In this document: positions 16,104 through 25,301 of the stretch, piece after piece
Position numbering within the stretch: position 1 is the first letter of the stretch
Layout: each line of letters begins with the position of its first letter
From: Rhynchopus euleeides
Lineage: Eukaryota > Euglenozoa > Diplonemea > Diplonemida > Diplonemidae
NCBI GenBank assembly: GCA_963210315.1
Contig: OY723300.1
Coordinates: 868,001-932,000, forward strand
Direction of reading: 5' to 3'
DNA: 64,000 nt
Program-made: the position numbers and the translations under genes
The notes under the pieces: model-generated
The model's database searches: none
What the model was told of the DNA's origin: nothing
What the model saw: the letters and a program-made list of their open reading frames with translations, nothing else

Positions 16104-17768
16104 ATGGAGGTGTATGTGGCGGACCCCGCCACCGGCACACACCACGTGGTGGATGTGGAGGAGGAGGACACGCTGGACAGCCTGCATGCGCGTGCGGCAG
16201 AGGCGGTCGGGCTCTCGGCAGGCCGGGCTGTGTTCAGGGTGGGCGGGGAGGAGCTGTGCGCCGGAGGGGACGGCTGGGTCTCGGGGTGTGCTGCGCTGTG
16301 CGACGGGTGCGTGCTGGAGGTGGTGAACAGCGTGCAGCCGTACCTGCAGGAGTTGCAGAGGCACCACACCCTTGACAGCATGCCCGACTGGGTGTGCGAC
16401 GACAGCGAGTGTGTGCTCGCTGCGATCAGCATCGACGGCGGCAACCTGAAGCACGCCAGCACGAGGCTGCGGGGCGACCCCTGCACCGTGCTGGCAGCAG
16501 TGCGGCAGTGCCCCGCCTCCCTCGCCTCGGCAAGCGACGCGCTGCGTGCGGACCGTGCGTTTGTGGCGGAGTGCATCGATGTGCACGCCACAGCGATCGG
16601 CGGTGCTGCCCCGCACCTGAAGGACGACCTGGAGCTGGGGATGCAGGCCGTGGGCCGCTGCCACACCGCCCTGAAGCACCTGGGCCCGACACTGCGCGAC
16701 ACAGAGGAGGTTGTGCTGCACTCACTCAAAGGGGACTTCCCGTACTCCTCCCCGTCCTGCGACCTGTCGTCTGTGTCGCCGCGGTTGCGTGGCGACAGCG
16801 ACTTCATGCTGGATGCTACATACAGCTGTGACTCCGCCTTTGCCTACGCGACACCGGAGGTGCTTGACGATCGCGAGACAGTGCTGTGTGCTGTATCGCA
16901 TCATCGAGTGTGTTTCGAGCCAATCAGCCAGCGCCTGAAGAGCGACCCCGATGTGCTGCTGGCCGCTGTACACTGGCTCTCGTCCAGCGCACTCAGAGCT
17001 GCACCGCCGAAGCTTCGTAACGACAAGGCCTTCATGCGGCGGTGCATGCAGATTGCGCCGCACGCCATCGAGTTTGCCTCGGATGCCCTGCACGAGGAGC
17101 TGGCGTGGGAGGCCGTCGCTTGGGCCCCGTGGGTGGTCAAGCATGTACACGAGGACTTGCGCAGCAACATCGAGTTCATGACACGCTGTGTGGCGCAGGA
17201 CGGCGAGTACCTGAAGCATGCCCACAGTACGCTGCAGCAGAACCGGGACCTTGCGTTGCTTGCGGTGCGGACATACGGACGTGCACTGCAGTACTGCGGG
17301 GCTGCACTGCAGAGTGACAGGGAGGTCGCTTTGGTTGCTATCCGTCGACATCCCAGTGCACTTGAGTACTGTGCTGAGAGCCTGCGTGACGACAAGCAGT
17401 TTGTGATGTCCGCCGGAGGGTGGCGGCTGCTTGAGCACGTCTCGCCACGCCTGCAGAAGGACCGGACAGTGGTGTTGCATGCTGTTTGGCATTGTGCTTA
17501 TGACCTGCGATATGCAGGCATCTACAAAGGCGACGTGTGGTTGGTGGCGCTCGCTGTGCTCTGCGAAGGGGGTGGCGTACTGGACTACACAGATGACTCC
17601 ACACGCAGGTCCCCTGTGGTGCTGCTCGCCCGCCTTCTCTCCTGTTGTTCCTTTTTGTACATGCGCGGGCTGTATGTCGCAGGGATCATCTGCTGCATGC
17701 TGGTCTACTGGTCGCTGCCCTATGTAGCCATGCTTGCTGGGGTGGGCATGGGTGCCGACCTGCTGTAG
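16104..17768 (+). CDS. Ubiquitin-like/DUF4116 repeat membrane protein, copy 1
   Basis: A 554-aa protein; the ATG at 16104 is the first Met conserved with the paralogue at 34620. Residues 1-75 look like a ubiquitin-type beta-grasp fold (Met-Glu-Val-Tyr-Val, acidic turn, Leu-His-Ala-Arg-Ala, Gly-Gly-Glu-Glu-Leu). Residues ~90-480 hold about eight DUF4116-type repeats of ~48 aa, each with a Leu-Arg-x-Asp-x-x-Phe/Val-Val/Met-x-x-Ala/Cys-Val core. After a short linker, residues ~505-550 form two hydrophobic, Cys-rich helices. DUF4116 repeats are expanded in many protists, and their function is not established. The combination suggests a tail-anchored protein displaying a helical scaffold. It precedes an OYE gene, as does its paralogue. 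No enzymatic motif is visible. Confidence 0.75.
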   Translation: MEVYVADPATGTHHVVDVEEEDTLDSLHARAAEAVGLSAGRAVFRVGGEELCAGGDGWVSGCAALCDGCVLEVVNSVQPYLQELQRHHTLDSMPDWVCDDSECVLAAISIDGGNLKHASTRLRGDPCTVLAAVRQCPASLASASDALRADRAFVAECIDVHATAIGGAAPHLKDDLELGMQAVGRCHTALKHLGPTLRDTEEVVLHSLKGDFPYSSPSCDLSSVSPRLRGDSDFMLDATYSCDSAFAYATPEVLDDRETVLCAVSHHRVCFEPISQRLKSDPDVLLAAVHWLSSSALRAAPPKLRNDKAFMRRCMQIAPHAIEFASDALHEELAWEAVAWAPWVVKHVHEDLRSNIEFMTRCVAQDGEYLKHAHSTLQQNRDLALLAVRTYGRALQYCGAALQSDREVALVAIRRHPSALEYCAESLRDDKQFVMSAGGWRLLEHVSPRLQKDRTVVLHAVWHCAYDLRYAGIYKGDVWLVALAVLCEGGGVLDYTDDSTRRSPVVLLARLLSCCSFLYMRGLYVAGIICCMLVYWSLPYVAMLAGVGMGADLL

Positions 17769-18350
17769 CAGGCGGCTGCCATGACAGCCGGTGGGCAGGT
17801 TCTGCCGCGGGAGCGGCAACCCGCGTTGGGAAGTTCGCTTTTCGTGTCGTCGGTTTGTCGTAGCTTAACTTCCGTGTGGCTTCCCCGCTGGGTCCCGTCA
17901 CCTCACACCGCTTCAGCAGACGGCGGGAGTGAGGTGTGTTCCTGCAACAAAGACGATGCCCCCGCTGCACCCCCGTGTAAGTCCCCTCTCAAAACGCCGG
18001 AATCGGGGCCAAGGAGGGGGTGTAGGGACCAAAGAATATGCAGGCAACAAGTTCTTTGTCGTCTTCATGGTGGAGGGGCCACAGAGGGTTTCTGGCACGA
18101 TCCGGCGTTATCTCTGCCTGGAGGCCGGCAGTGGTGCCGCGTAGCGGTGCACCACACAAAACTGCTTTGTTGTTAACGCCTTGTAACGCCGTGTGTCACA
18201 CGCGGCGAATTGCGATAACCCTTCTGCCCAAAGTGACTCGGGTCGCTGCGACACACCCGACACCGTGATGGCGGAGGCAGGAGGTGTCAGGGTTGAGGAC
18301 CCACACCGCAGCACTGCGGAAGCTGGTTCTTGGTCCGACTGCGAGTACAG
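17769..18350. other. Intergenic between DUF4116 and OYE copy 1
   Basis: The first ~75 bp match the 3' flank of DUF4116 copy 2. Sequence 17846-18036 is unlike copy 2. From about 18040 the two loci are again nearly identical up to the OYE start. No gene seen. Confidence 0.5.
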
Positions 18351-18548
18351 CATGACCCCTGCCCACCCCTCTCCTTTCCTTGTCGCCATCCTCCGCAGCC
18401 GTCTGCATGTGGGGGTGACCCTCCCTGCACACCGCACCGACACTGCACCACTGCCGCACCACAGCGCTCTCCATTACCCTGCACACGGCAGCATGCATCT
18501 GTGCAAGGGCAAGTTTGGAGCGCGAGATACTTTGCTCTGCCCACTTTG
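18351..18548 (+). promoter_or_regulatory. Shared upstream module, OYE copy 1
   Basis: About 200 bp beginning GACCCCTGCCCACCCC and ending near GCGAGATACTTTGCT. It is present 100-300 bp before both OYE genes (also 36959-37156) and, with small indels, before the ML gene at 22234 (21804-22012). Conservation upstream of unrelated genes suggests a promoter or 5' leader; no named element could be assigned. Confidence 0.45.
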
Positions 18549-18653
18549 ACATGACATACTTTGCTGTGCAACACCGTCGCTTTGACAACTTCACACCTGG
18601 GTATACACACAACGCACACAGATTGTAACGACTTGCACACACACAGCACGAAT

Positions 18654-21083
18654 ATGTCGCTGAAGCTGCTGAGCACGGTGAAGGTGGGTGACGTGGAGCT
18701 GCAGAACCGGATGGCGCTGGCACCTCTGACGCGCGGGCGTGCGGCGGAGGATCACCTGCCGACGGAGGTGATGGTGGAGTACTACAGGCAGCGCGGGTCG
18801 GCAGGGCTGGTCATCACAGAGGCGGCAGGGATCTCGCGCCAGGGGGCGGGGTGGTACTGCGCACCCGGGATCTGGAACCAGGAGCAGGTGACTGGCTGGA
18901 AGAAGGTCACAGAGGCGGTGCACGCACGCAAGGGTGTGGTCGCAATGCAGCTGTGGCACATGGGGCGGCAGGCACACTCAGACGTGACGGGGGAGGCAAC
19001 GGTGGCCCCGTCTGCGATTGCAATCGAGGGGGAGGTGACGGCGTGGCGTGGGGAGAAGAAGCCGTACGAGACACCGAAGGAGCTGACGGTTGACGAGATC
19101 AAGAAGGTGCAGCAGGACTACAAGAATGCAGCAGTCAACGCGAAGCTGGCTGGGTGCGACATGGTGGAGCTCCACGCGGCAAACGGGTACCTGCTGGACC
19201 TGTTCCTGCAGTCGTCGACAAACAAGCGGACGGATGCGTACGGCGGGTCGGTGGAGAAGCGGCTGCGCATGCTGTCGGAGGTGCTGGCGGCGGTCGAGGA
19301 GGTGTACCCTGCCAGCCGCATCGGGGTGCGTCTCTCCCCGAACGGGGCGTTCGGGTCGATGGGGAGTGCTGACAACATCGACACCTTCTCAGCTGCTGTG
19401 CGGATGCTGGGTGACCGCAAGGTGGGGTACGTGCACCTGATGGACGGGTTGGGTTTCGGGTTCCACGAGCTGACGGAGGCATTCACGCTGAAGCACGCAC
19501 GCGAGCTGCTGGAGCAGACGAAGGGTGCCGGCGGTGTGACGAAGCTGATGGGGAACGTGGGGTACACACGTGAGACGGCGGAGGAGCGAGTGCAGGCGGG
19601 CGAGGCAGACATGATCGCCTTCGGGCGTCCCTACATCAGCAACCCGGACCTGCCGGAGCGGTTCGCGAAGGGGGCGGCGCTGAACCCTGACGCAGAGTAC
19701 GCTGACTGGTGGGGCATCGGCAAGGGTGCCAGTGGGTACACTGACTTCCCGACAATGGAACAGGCTGACGCACCCACACCCACACGCTCGCACACCACGG
19801 ATGCGTCGCTGAAGCTGCTGAGCACGGTGAAAGTTGGGGCCGTGGAGCTGCAGAACCGGATGGCGCTGGCACCTCTGACGCGCGGGCGTGCGACGGAGGA
19901 CCACCTGCCGACGGAGGTGATGGTGGAGTACTACAGGCAGCGCGGGTCGGCAGGGCTGGTCATCACAGAGGCGGCAGGGATCTCGCGCCAGGGGGCGGGG
20001 TGGTACTGCGCACCCGGGATCTGGAACCAGGAGCAGGTGACTGGCTGGAAGAAGGTCACAGAGGCGGTGCACGCACGCAAGGGTGTGGTCGCAATGCAGC
20101 TGTGGCACATGGGGCGGCAGGCACACTCAGACGTGACGGGGGAGGCAACGGTGGCCCCGTCTGCGATTGCAATCGAGGGGGAGGTGACGGCGTGGCGTGG
20201 GGAGAAGAAGCCGTACGAGACACCGAAGGAGCTGACGGTTGACGAGATCAAGAAGGTGCAGCAGGACTACAAGAATGCAGCAGTCAACGCGAAGCTGGCT
20301 GGGTGCGACATGGTGGAGCTCCACGCGGCCAACGGGTACCTGCTGGACCTGTTCCTGCAGTCGTCGACGAACAAGCGGACGGATGCGTACGGCGGGTCGG
20401 TGGAGAAGCGGCTGCGCATGCTGTCGGAGGTGCTGGCGGCGGTCGAGGAGGTGTACCCTGCCAGCCGCATCGGGGTGCGTCTCTCCCCGAACGGGGCGTT
20501 CGGGTCGATGGGGAGTGCTGACAACATCGACACCTTCTCGGCTGCTGTGCGGATGCTGGGTGACCGCAAGGTGGGGTACGTGCACCTGATGGACGGGTTG
20601 GGTTTCGGGTTCCACGAGCTGACGGAGGCATTCACGCTGAAGCACGCACGCGAGTTGCTGGAGCAGACGAAGGGTGCCGGCGGGGTGACGAAGCTGATGG
20701 GGAACGTGGGGTACACACGCGAGACGGCGGAGGAGCGGGTGCAGGCGGGCGAGGCAGACATGATCGCCTTCGGGCGTCCCTACATCAGCAACCCGGATCT
20801 GCCCGAGCGGTTCGCGAAGGGGGCGGCGCTGAACCCTGACGCAGAGTACGCTGACTGGTGGGGCATCGGCAAGGGTGCCAGTGGGTACACTGACTTCCCG
20901 ACAATGGAACAGGCTGACGCACGTGCTCAGGTTGAGAAGAAGACGAAGACTGAGACACGCGCCGCTGTGCCCGCACCGGCACCTACACCCACGCACACAC
21001 CACGCAAGCCCCCGCAGCGCAAGGTGGCGGCTGTTGAGAAGAAGAAGGGCAAGGGTCTCTTCAGCTTCCTGCACTGCTGCTGA
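18654..21083 (+). CDS. Tandem-fused Old Yellow Enzyme (NADH:flavin oxidoreductase), two domains
   Basis: An 809-aa protein from the ATG at 18654 (Met-Ser-Leu-Lys-Leu-Leu). It contains two nearly identical OYE TIM-barrel domains, residues ~1-370 and ~385-755, joined by a Pro/Thr/Ser linker. OYE enzymes bind FMN and reduce activated C=C bonds with NAD(P)H. Each domain has the Gln-Leu-Trp-His-Met-Gly-Arg strand, the catalytic His-x-x-Asn pair (His174/Asn177 and His557/Asn560) and the Arg-Thr-Asp-Ala-Tyr-Gly-Gly-Ser block, so both look active. The last ~55 residues are Pro/Lys-rich and end Phe-Leu-His-Cys-Cys, a possible lipidation site. The repeat period is 383 codons. Single-domain OYEs are 350-400 aa; the paralogue at 37262 has one domain and the same tail. 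Confidence 0.9.
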   Translation: MSLKLLSTVKVGDVELQNRMALAPLTRGRAAEDHLPTEVMVEYYRQRGSAGLVITEAAGISRQGAGWYCAPGIWNQEQVTGWKKVTEAVHARKGVVAMQLWHMGRQAHSDVTGEATVAPSAIAIEGEVTAWRGEKKPYETPKELTVDEIKKVQQDYKNAAVNAKLAGCDMVELHAANGYLLDLFLQSSTNKRTDAYGGSVEKRLRMLSEVLAAVEEVYPASRIGVRLSPNGAFGSMGSADNIDTFSAAVRMLGDRKVGYVHLMDGLGFGFHELTEAFTLKHARELLEQTKGAGGVTKLMGNVGYTRETAEERVQAGEADMIAFGRPYISNPDLPERFAKGAALNPDAEYADWWGIGKGASGYTDFPTMEQADAPTPTRSHTTDASLKLLSTVKVGAVELQNRMALAPLTRGRATEDHLPTEVMVEYYRQRGSAGLVITEAAGISRQGAGWYCAPGIWNQEQVTGWKKVTEAVHARKGVVAMQLWHMGRQAHSDVTGEATVAPSAIAIEGEVTAWRGEKKPYETPKELTVDEIKKVQQDYKNAAVNAKLAGCDMVELHAANGYLLDLFLQSSTNKRTDAYGGSVEKRLRMLSEVLAAVEEVYPASRIGVRLSPNGAFGSMGSADNIDTFSAAVRMLGDRKVGYVHLMDGLGFGFHELTEAFTLKHARELLEQTKGAGGVTKLMGNVGYTRETAEERVQAGEADMIAFGRPYISNPDLPERFAKGAALNPDAEYADWWGIGKGASGYTDFPTMEQADARAQVEKKTKTETRAAVPAPAPTPTHTPRKPPQRKVAAVEKKKGKGLFSFLHCC

Positions 21084-21803
21084 CGTGTGTCCCACCACAA
21101 TGGGTGCAACACGAGCACCCTGTGGTGCACTGTGTGCCTTTGTGTCTTCTGATGTGCTGTCTGACTCCCGAGTTCTTTTTGGCTTTCTTCAAGGTGTGTT
21201 CTGAATGAGCACTGGTACTTCCTTGTGCACAAACTGTGCATATGTTTTTGTGTCTTCATGTTTCGGTCCTTTGAAGGATGAATCTGTTTACATTTTGGCT
21301 TACACCCACCGTTCTAACTCTTGATGTTTTTGCTGTTCTTGCTGTCTTCTGCATCCTGCTGTTGTCCGGCCTTGCCGCACGAACAGCAGCCCTTTGTTTA
21401 CGTGCCCCCGAAAACCCCTCTTCGCAATGTGAGGGTGTCAGGGGCACCATTCTTGTTGTTCATTCTGCTTTCGGCGTCTTGCAGCTGCACGGCAACCCAC
21501 AGACAAGTGGCCTTGGGATGCAACAGCTGCCCTTCTAACCCCACCTCTAACTCTCAACGGTTTCGACGCCCGTTCCGGTGCAGGCCGCTGTGCGTGTGCA
21601 CGCCTTGTCCGTGCTGTGTGCAGCTGTTGTTGTGGGCCGCCAGGCTCATCTCCCGCTTCTGCACGCCGCGTGCAAAGCAGCACGGGATCACAGCCCTGCT
21701 TGTGGTTGGCAGCATGCTGATTGCTGCTCTTTGATCCCAGTCGGTGCTGAGTTCTCGTATGCAGCAGACAGCACGCTTGCATTGTGTTGCCAAGCAAGCG
21801 AAG
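21084..21803. other. 3' flank of fused OYE
   Basis: Homologous to 38543-39242 up to about 21775. It includes the frameshifted small ORF listed separately; nothing else recognised. Confidence 0.4.
21278..21734 (+). pseudogene. Possible frameshifted copy of a small hydrophobic ORF
   Basis: Homologous to the 152-codon ORF at 38741-39199. The first ~50 codons read in the frame of the ATG at 21278, but one extra base near 21417-21421 shifts the rest into another frame, which runs to 21734. If the downstream copy is a real gene this is its broken paralogue. If not, both are just conserved 3' flank. Confidence 0.25.
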
Positions 21804-22012
21804 GTGACCCTGCCCACCCCTCTCCTTTCCTTGTCGCCATCCTCCGTCTGCATGTGTGGGTGCTGCTTGATGTGTTGGTGGACCCTCCCTGCACACCGCA
21901 CCGACACTGCACCACTGCCGCACCACAGCCCTCTCCATTACCCTGCACACGGCAGCATGCATCTGTGCAAGGGCAAGTTTGGAGCGCGAGATACTTTGCT
22001 GTGCCGCACAGC
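21804..22012 (+). promoter_or_regulatory. Shared upstream module before the ML gene
   Basis: Near-identical to the module before both OYE genes, with an extra ~25 bp after GTCTGCATG. It ends ~220 bp before the ML start codon. A short fragment of its first part also occurs at 34428-34450. Confidence 0.45.
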
Positions 22013-22233
22013 CCTGCTGAGGAGCTGTGCAATTAACACCTGCCGCTGCTGCTTCGTGCAGCGGGAGGAGTTGGAGCACTGCGAGACTCGCACAAGTGGG
22101 TCTGGCACAGACAGCCGTGCTGTGCTGTATTCTGTATTCTCTGTTGTCTTGTGTGACCACACCACACCACACACCACCCATCCTCACACCACAGCCTCTT
22201 CCGTGTCCACCACCACCACCTCGCACACTCAAG

Positions 22234-22749
22234 ATGATGAAGGCGGTGTGCCTGTTTGCCGTGGTTGCGGCTGCGTTCGGCCACGGGCTGGAGGTGACCC
22301 GCACGGTGAAGGAGATTATGGCTGGCGGGAGCGCACAGGTGTTCGCGTCCCCCGGGTGCAAGAAGACCGACCAGTACGGGTCGAACGACTGCGAGTTCGC
22401 GTGGGGCCAGAAGCTGACGGCCCACGTGAACGCGACGCTCCCCGAGGCGGTGGACACGGGGGCGAAGCTGGACGTGGACCTGAAGGTTGACGGGATGATC
22501 CCGTTCAAGTTCACGTGCCCCGCGTGCGGCGGGCAGTGCAGCTTCGAGGTCCCGATTGTGAAGAAGAAGGTGGAGTTCGCGCTGCCCGCCTGCCCGCTGC
22601 TGCCTGCCGGCCCGTACAGCAACGTGACGACGGTGGAGCTGCCGGCGAAGGACCCGTCCCCCGTGTCGGTGTCCTTCAAGGGGACGGTCACGGTGAAGGA
22701 CGCTGCCGGCAAGACCATCGTCGAGGTGGAGGTGCAGGGGAAGCTGTAG
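22234..22749 (+). CDS. Secreted ML-domain (NPC2/MD-2-like) lipid-binding protein, subfamily A, copy 1
   Basis: A 171-aa protein from Met-Met-Lys at 22234. Residues 1-17 form a signal peptide with a hydrophobic Val-Cys-Leu-Phe-Ala-Val-Val core. The mature part has six Cys and ML-family signatures: an early Ser-Pro-Gly-Cys loop, a Thr-Cys-Pro-x-Cys-Gly-Gly-x-Cys motif, then Cys-Pro-Leu-Leu-Pro-Ala-Gly-Pro-Tyr and a closing pair of beta strands. ML proteins are small beta-sandwiches that carry sterols or phospholipids (NPC2, MD-2, Der p 2). The ligand here is unknown. It is almost identical to the gene at 33165 and clearly diverged from the B-type genes. It lies downstream of OYE and shares that gene's upstream module. 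Confidence 0.8.
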   Translation: MMKAVCLFAVVAAAFGHGLEVTRTVKEIMAGGSAQVFASPGCKKTDQYGSNDCEFAWGQKLTAHVNATLPEAVDTGAKLDVDLKVDGMIPFKFTCPACGGQCSFEVPIVKKKVEFALPACPLLPAGPYSNVTTVELPAKDPSPVSVSFKGTVTVKDAAGKTIVEVEVQGKL

Positions 22750-23639
22750 GTGCAGCCCCTGCCTCAATGCAACCGAGACTTGTGACCTGTGTTTAGTGGC
22801 GTGTGTTTTCTGTCTCACATTTTTTCTTGTTTCTTGTCCGTTGTGCCAGCGCCAAAGGCAAGGCAGGAGCAAGTGTGCATGCCGGCTTTCGAATGCTGCC
22901 CACACCCACACACGGGCACACGAAGCCAGCTCCACCTGCTCCCTTGCACTGCGATGCCTGGCACACCCACACCAACCAACCAGACGACACGCGTGCTCCG
23001 AGCCAGTGCCAGGCCCCAACCGTGCTTCTGCGAGTGTCTCTCCCGCAGTGCATCGCTGGTGCCCCTGTCCCGCATGCACGGACGTCACAGCCTGCTGTGC
23101 GCACTCTTGTCTCCGTGCGCAGTCCTCGCATCTCCAGTGCAGGTGCCTGTGTGTTGCACACAGCCGTCTTGGCCGCCTCCCTGGCAGCTGCGCCGTGTCG
23201 TCTGATATATCTCCTCACACCACCCTGTGCTCATGTCCATCCGTGTTGTGCCTCTTGGCGTGCCTGGAGTGGGTCAGCCCTACACGGCCCCACCCTCGCT
23301 TCGTTGGCTGTGCTGCTTGCCTGCCTTCAACCCTCCCTGCTCGTGTCAGGCCATGCTGGGGAACCGCAGGTGCCGAGCAGAGACGTGGGTCTGGATACGA
23401 TGGCAGACTGCAAATTGCAAGGTCAAAGCCTGAGGTGCGTCAACCACCTTACGCACCCCAACCCCGCCCCCACTCAACTCTGCACCAGCCTGTTCTGGGC
23501 TCAGGTCGTGGCTGCAGTGGATGGCGTAACATCCCCGTGTCGTTGCGCGCATTCATAATGAAAGACACATAGGCATCGTGTGAAGACCACTGCTGCACCA
23601 CCACCCTCCAGAAAGCACCCCACAACCACAGCCAACACA
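22750..23639. other. Intergenic between ML-A and ML-B genes
   Basis: About 890 bp with no convincing gene. It contains a hairpin (22881-22930) with a structural counterpart after the other ML-A gene. The last ~130 bp resemble the 5' flank of the ML-B gene at 32173. Confidence 0.45.
22881..22930 (+). other. Candidate structured RNA hairpin, copy 1
   Basis: Outer arms GCCGGCTTTCG and CGAAGCCAGC enclose an inner stem TGCCC/GGGCA. The copy at 33968-34016 keeps the outer stem but has a different inner stem (CCGAC/GTCGG), so pairing is retained while sequence changes. It lies 130 bp after the ML-A stop. Confidence 0.35.
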
Positions 23640-24158
23640 ATGATGAAGGCGGTGTGCCTGTTCGCCATGGTGGCGGTTGCATCCGGAAAGGGTATTGAGG
23701 TGTCGCGCACGGTGACGCACATCATTGCTGGCGGTGCTGGGCAGCTGTTTGCGTCCCCCGGGTGCAAGACGACTGACGAGTACGGGTCGAACGACTGCTC
23801 CTTCACGTGGGGCCAGAGCCTGACGGTGAACGCGAACGCGACTCTGCCTGAGGCGATCTCGACCGGTACGACTGTGGACGTGGACCTGAAGATCGACGGG
23901 CTCATCTCCTTCAAGGTGACGTGCCCTGTGTGCGGCGGGTTCTGCGCCTTCGAGGTGCCTGTGGTGAAGAAGCCGGTGAACGTGACGCTGCCCGACTGCC
24001 CGCTTGTGCCTGCTGGCCCGTACACCAACACCACGACGGTGGAGCTGCCGTCTGACGACCCGTCCCCCGTGTCTGCCTCATTCAAGGGGACGGCGACGCT
24101 GAAGGACCCCTCCGGCACGGTGCTGCTGGCCGTGGACCTGAACGGCAAGCTGTCATAA
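23640..24158 (+). CDS. Secreted ML-domain lipid-binding protein, subfamily B, copy 1
   Basis: A 172-aa protein from Met-Met-Lys at 23640, with a signal peptide (hydrophobic to about residue 17, ending Ala-Ser-Gly-Lys). The mature part has the same six-Cys ML pattern as subfamily A, including Thr-Cys-Pro-Val-Cys-Gly-Gly-Phe-Cys and Cys-Pro-Leu-Val-Pro-Ala-Gly-Pro-Tyr. An Asn-Ala-Thr and an Asn-Thr-Thr could be N-glycosylated. The protein sequence matches the genes at 31223 and 32173, with only synonymous DNA differences noticed, which suggests very recent duplication or gene conversion. It should be a secreted or lysosomal lipid carrier; the ligand is unknown. Confidence 0.8.
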   Translation: MMKAVCLFAMVAVASGKGIEVSRTVTHIIAGGAGQLFASPGCKTTDEYGSNDCSFTWGQSLTVNANATLPEAISTGTTVDVDLKIDGLISFKVTCPVCGGFCAFEVPVVKKPVNVTLPDCPLVPAGPYTNTTTVELPSDDPSPVSASFKGTATLKDPSGTVLLAVDLNGKLS

Positions 24159-24238
24159 GCAGGATGTGATGTGTGATGTGTGACGATCGTCAATGACGTG
24201 ACTGCATTCTGCCCCAAATTTGTTTGTTTCTGCACCAA

Positions 24239-24356
24239 GGGTCTTCGCTGTGCGTGCTGAGGGAGTGCGTCTTGGCGCATGTGTTCTGTTTGTGAGAACA
24301 GCGCGGAAGGCTGCCGAAACTTGCTGAACAGCAAACTTGGCGCACAGCGAAGACCC
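24239..24356. mobile_element. 118-bp MITE-like element in the ML-B 3' flank, copy 1
   Basis: Perfect 16-bp inverted ends, GGGTCTTCGCTGTGCG (24239-24254) and its complement (24341-24356), with an internal GTTCT/AGAAC stem. An identical element is at 32772-32889. The third ML-B gene lacks it: its 3' flank runs GCAC straight into AGAGCAACTC (31811-31824), an apparent empty site. No clear target duplication. A structured 3' UTR element is the alternative. Confidence 0.5.
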
Positions 24357-25254
24357 TGAGCAACTCAGCCACATCAAGTGGCTCGTATGTCCCACTCCCT
24401 GTAGCCGTGTCTTGTGGGGCCTCTTGTCCCCAACGTGTGCGCAAGTCCCGCGTGTTGAATGTGTTCCCCTGAAGTCGTCGGCCTGCCTCTCCCTGCTCCC
24501 CCTCATGCCTGGAGGCATTTTTGCATCAGCGGGTCTTGGTTGTCCATACCACCACACCACACACCACCCATCCTCACACCACATCATCTTCCGTCTCCTC
24601 CATTCCCAGACCGGGGAGTGGTGCACACAAAGAGTGGGGTCTGCGTTCCAACAAGACAAATTTTGGAAGCAATTGGTTTGTCGTCTCGTCTTTCTATCGC
24701 TTTACGATCCAGCGGGGGGCACATATGTTTTTTTTTGATTTTCTCCCAACAAGGTACTTGTCAGGCGGAAATGCAGCGATAGGGGAAGTGCCAGGTGCTT
24801 GCCGTCACACACAGTCTTATGCGCCTGCCAATCACACACCAACACTTCCGCAGGCAAAATTTTCTGTGTGTGTCGTGCGATCAACGAAAAACTTTTTCAC
24901 GTTTACCTTTCGTATTTCTTCACGAATGCTCCTGCACGACTCCAGCTATATTTTGATATCTGTCTTGCGTCGTCTGCTGTGTCCTACCGTTGACCCCCAC
25001 GACACCACACCACACGACCCCCCCCCCCCCCCTTCCAGGACACACCCCCTCCCCCCCCCCCTCTTGTGACAGCGGTTTTGATCGCTGCGACTTCTTCACA
25101 CAGCAGGGGTGGGTGGGTGGGGGCACACACACCCACTCGCACCCCCCCCCCTCCATCTCTCACTCACTCTCACCCTCCACCCTTTGTAGGCAGAAGAAGC
25201 CAACCCTTGCCTCCCCTACCCACTAACAGTAAGATTCCCCTCTCCCAACCCCCC
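24357..25254. other. Intergenic with a truncated copy of the ML-A 5' flank
   Basis: 24357-24600 matches 32890-33130, including the CACACCACCCATCCTCACACC stretch before the ML-A gene at 33165. The match ends near 24600 and no ML-A gene follows. The rest holds T-rich sequence and C homopolymers. Confidence 0.5.
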
Positions 25255-25299
25255 CTAACCCAGCAGCCCACCACCCCTCCTCCCCAGTGTGCGTTGCAG
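25255..25299 (+). promoter_or_regulatory. Splice-acceptor-like tract before ARMC2
   Basis: CTAAC (25255-25259) is followed by a C/T-rich tract and CAG ending at 25287, then a second TTGCAG ending at 25299, two bases before the ATG at 25302. Branch-point and acceptor spacing fit cis- or trans-splicing. Confidence 0.45.
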
Positions 25300-25301
25300 G
25301 G

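Larger units (their letters stand above)
16090..21775 (+). repeat. Segmental duplication, copy 1 (DUF4116-OYE block)
   Basis: The block from the DUF4116 start to the OYE 3' flank recurs at 34606-39242. Identity is high in coding regions, across 18040-18653 upstream of OYE, and through the 3' flank to 21775. The copies differ between the genes (17846-18036 versus 36356-36640) and in OYE domain number (two versus one). Confidence 0.85.

Noticed and set aside
22796-23572. A 258-codon ORF between the ML genes
   Set aside because: It begins with a non-ATG codon, overlaps an equally long ORF in another frame, and has no conserved counterpart after the other ML-A gene.
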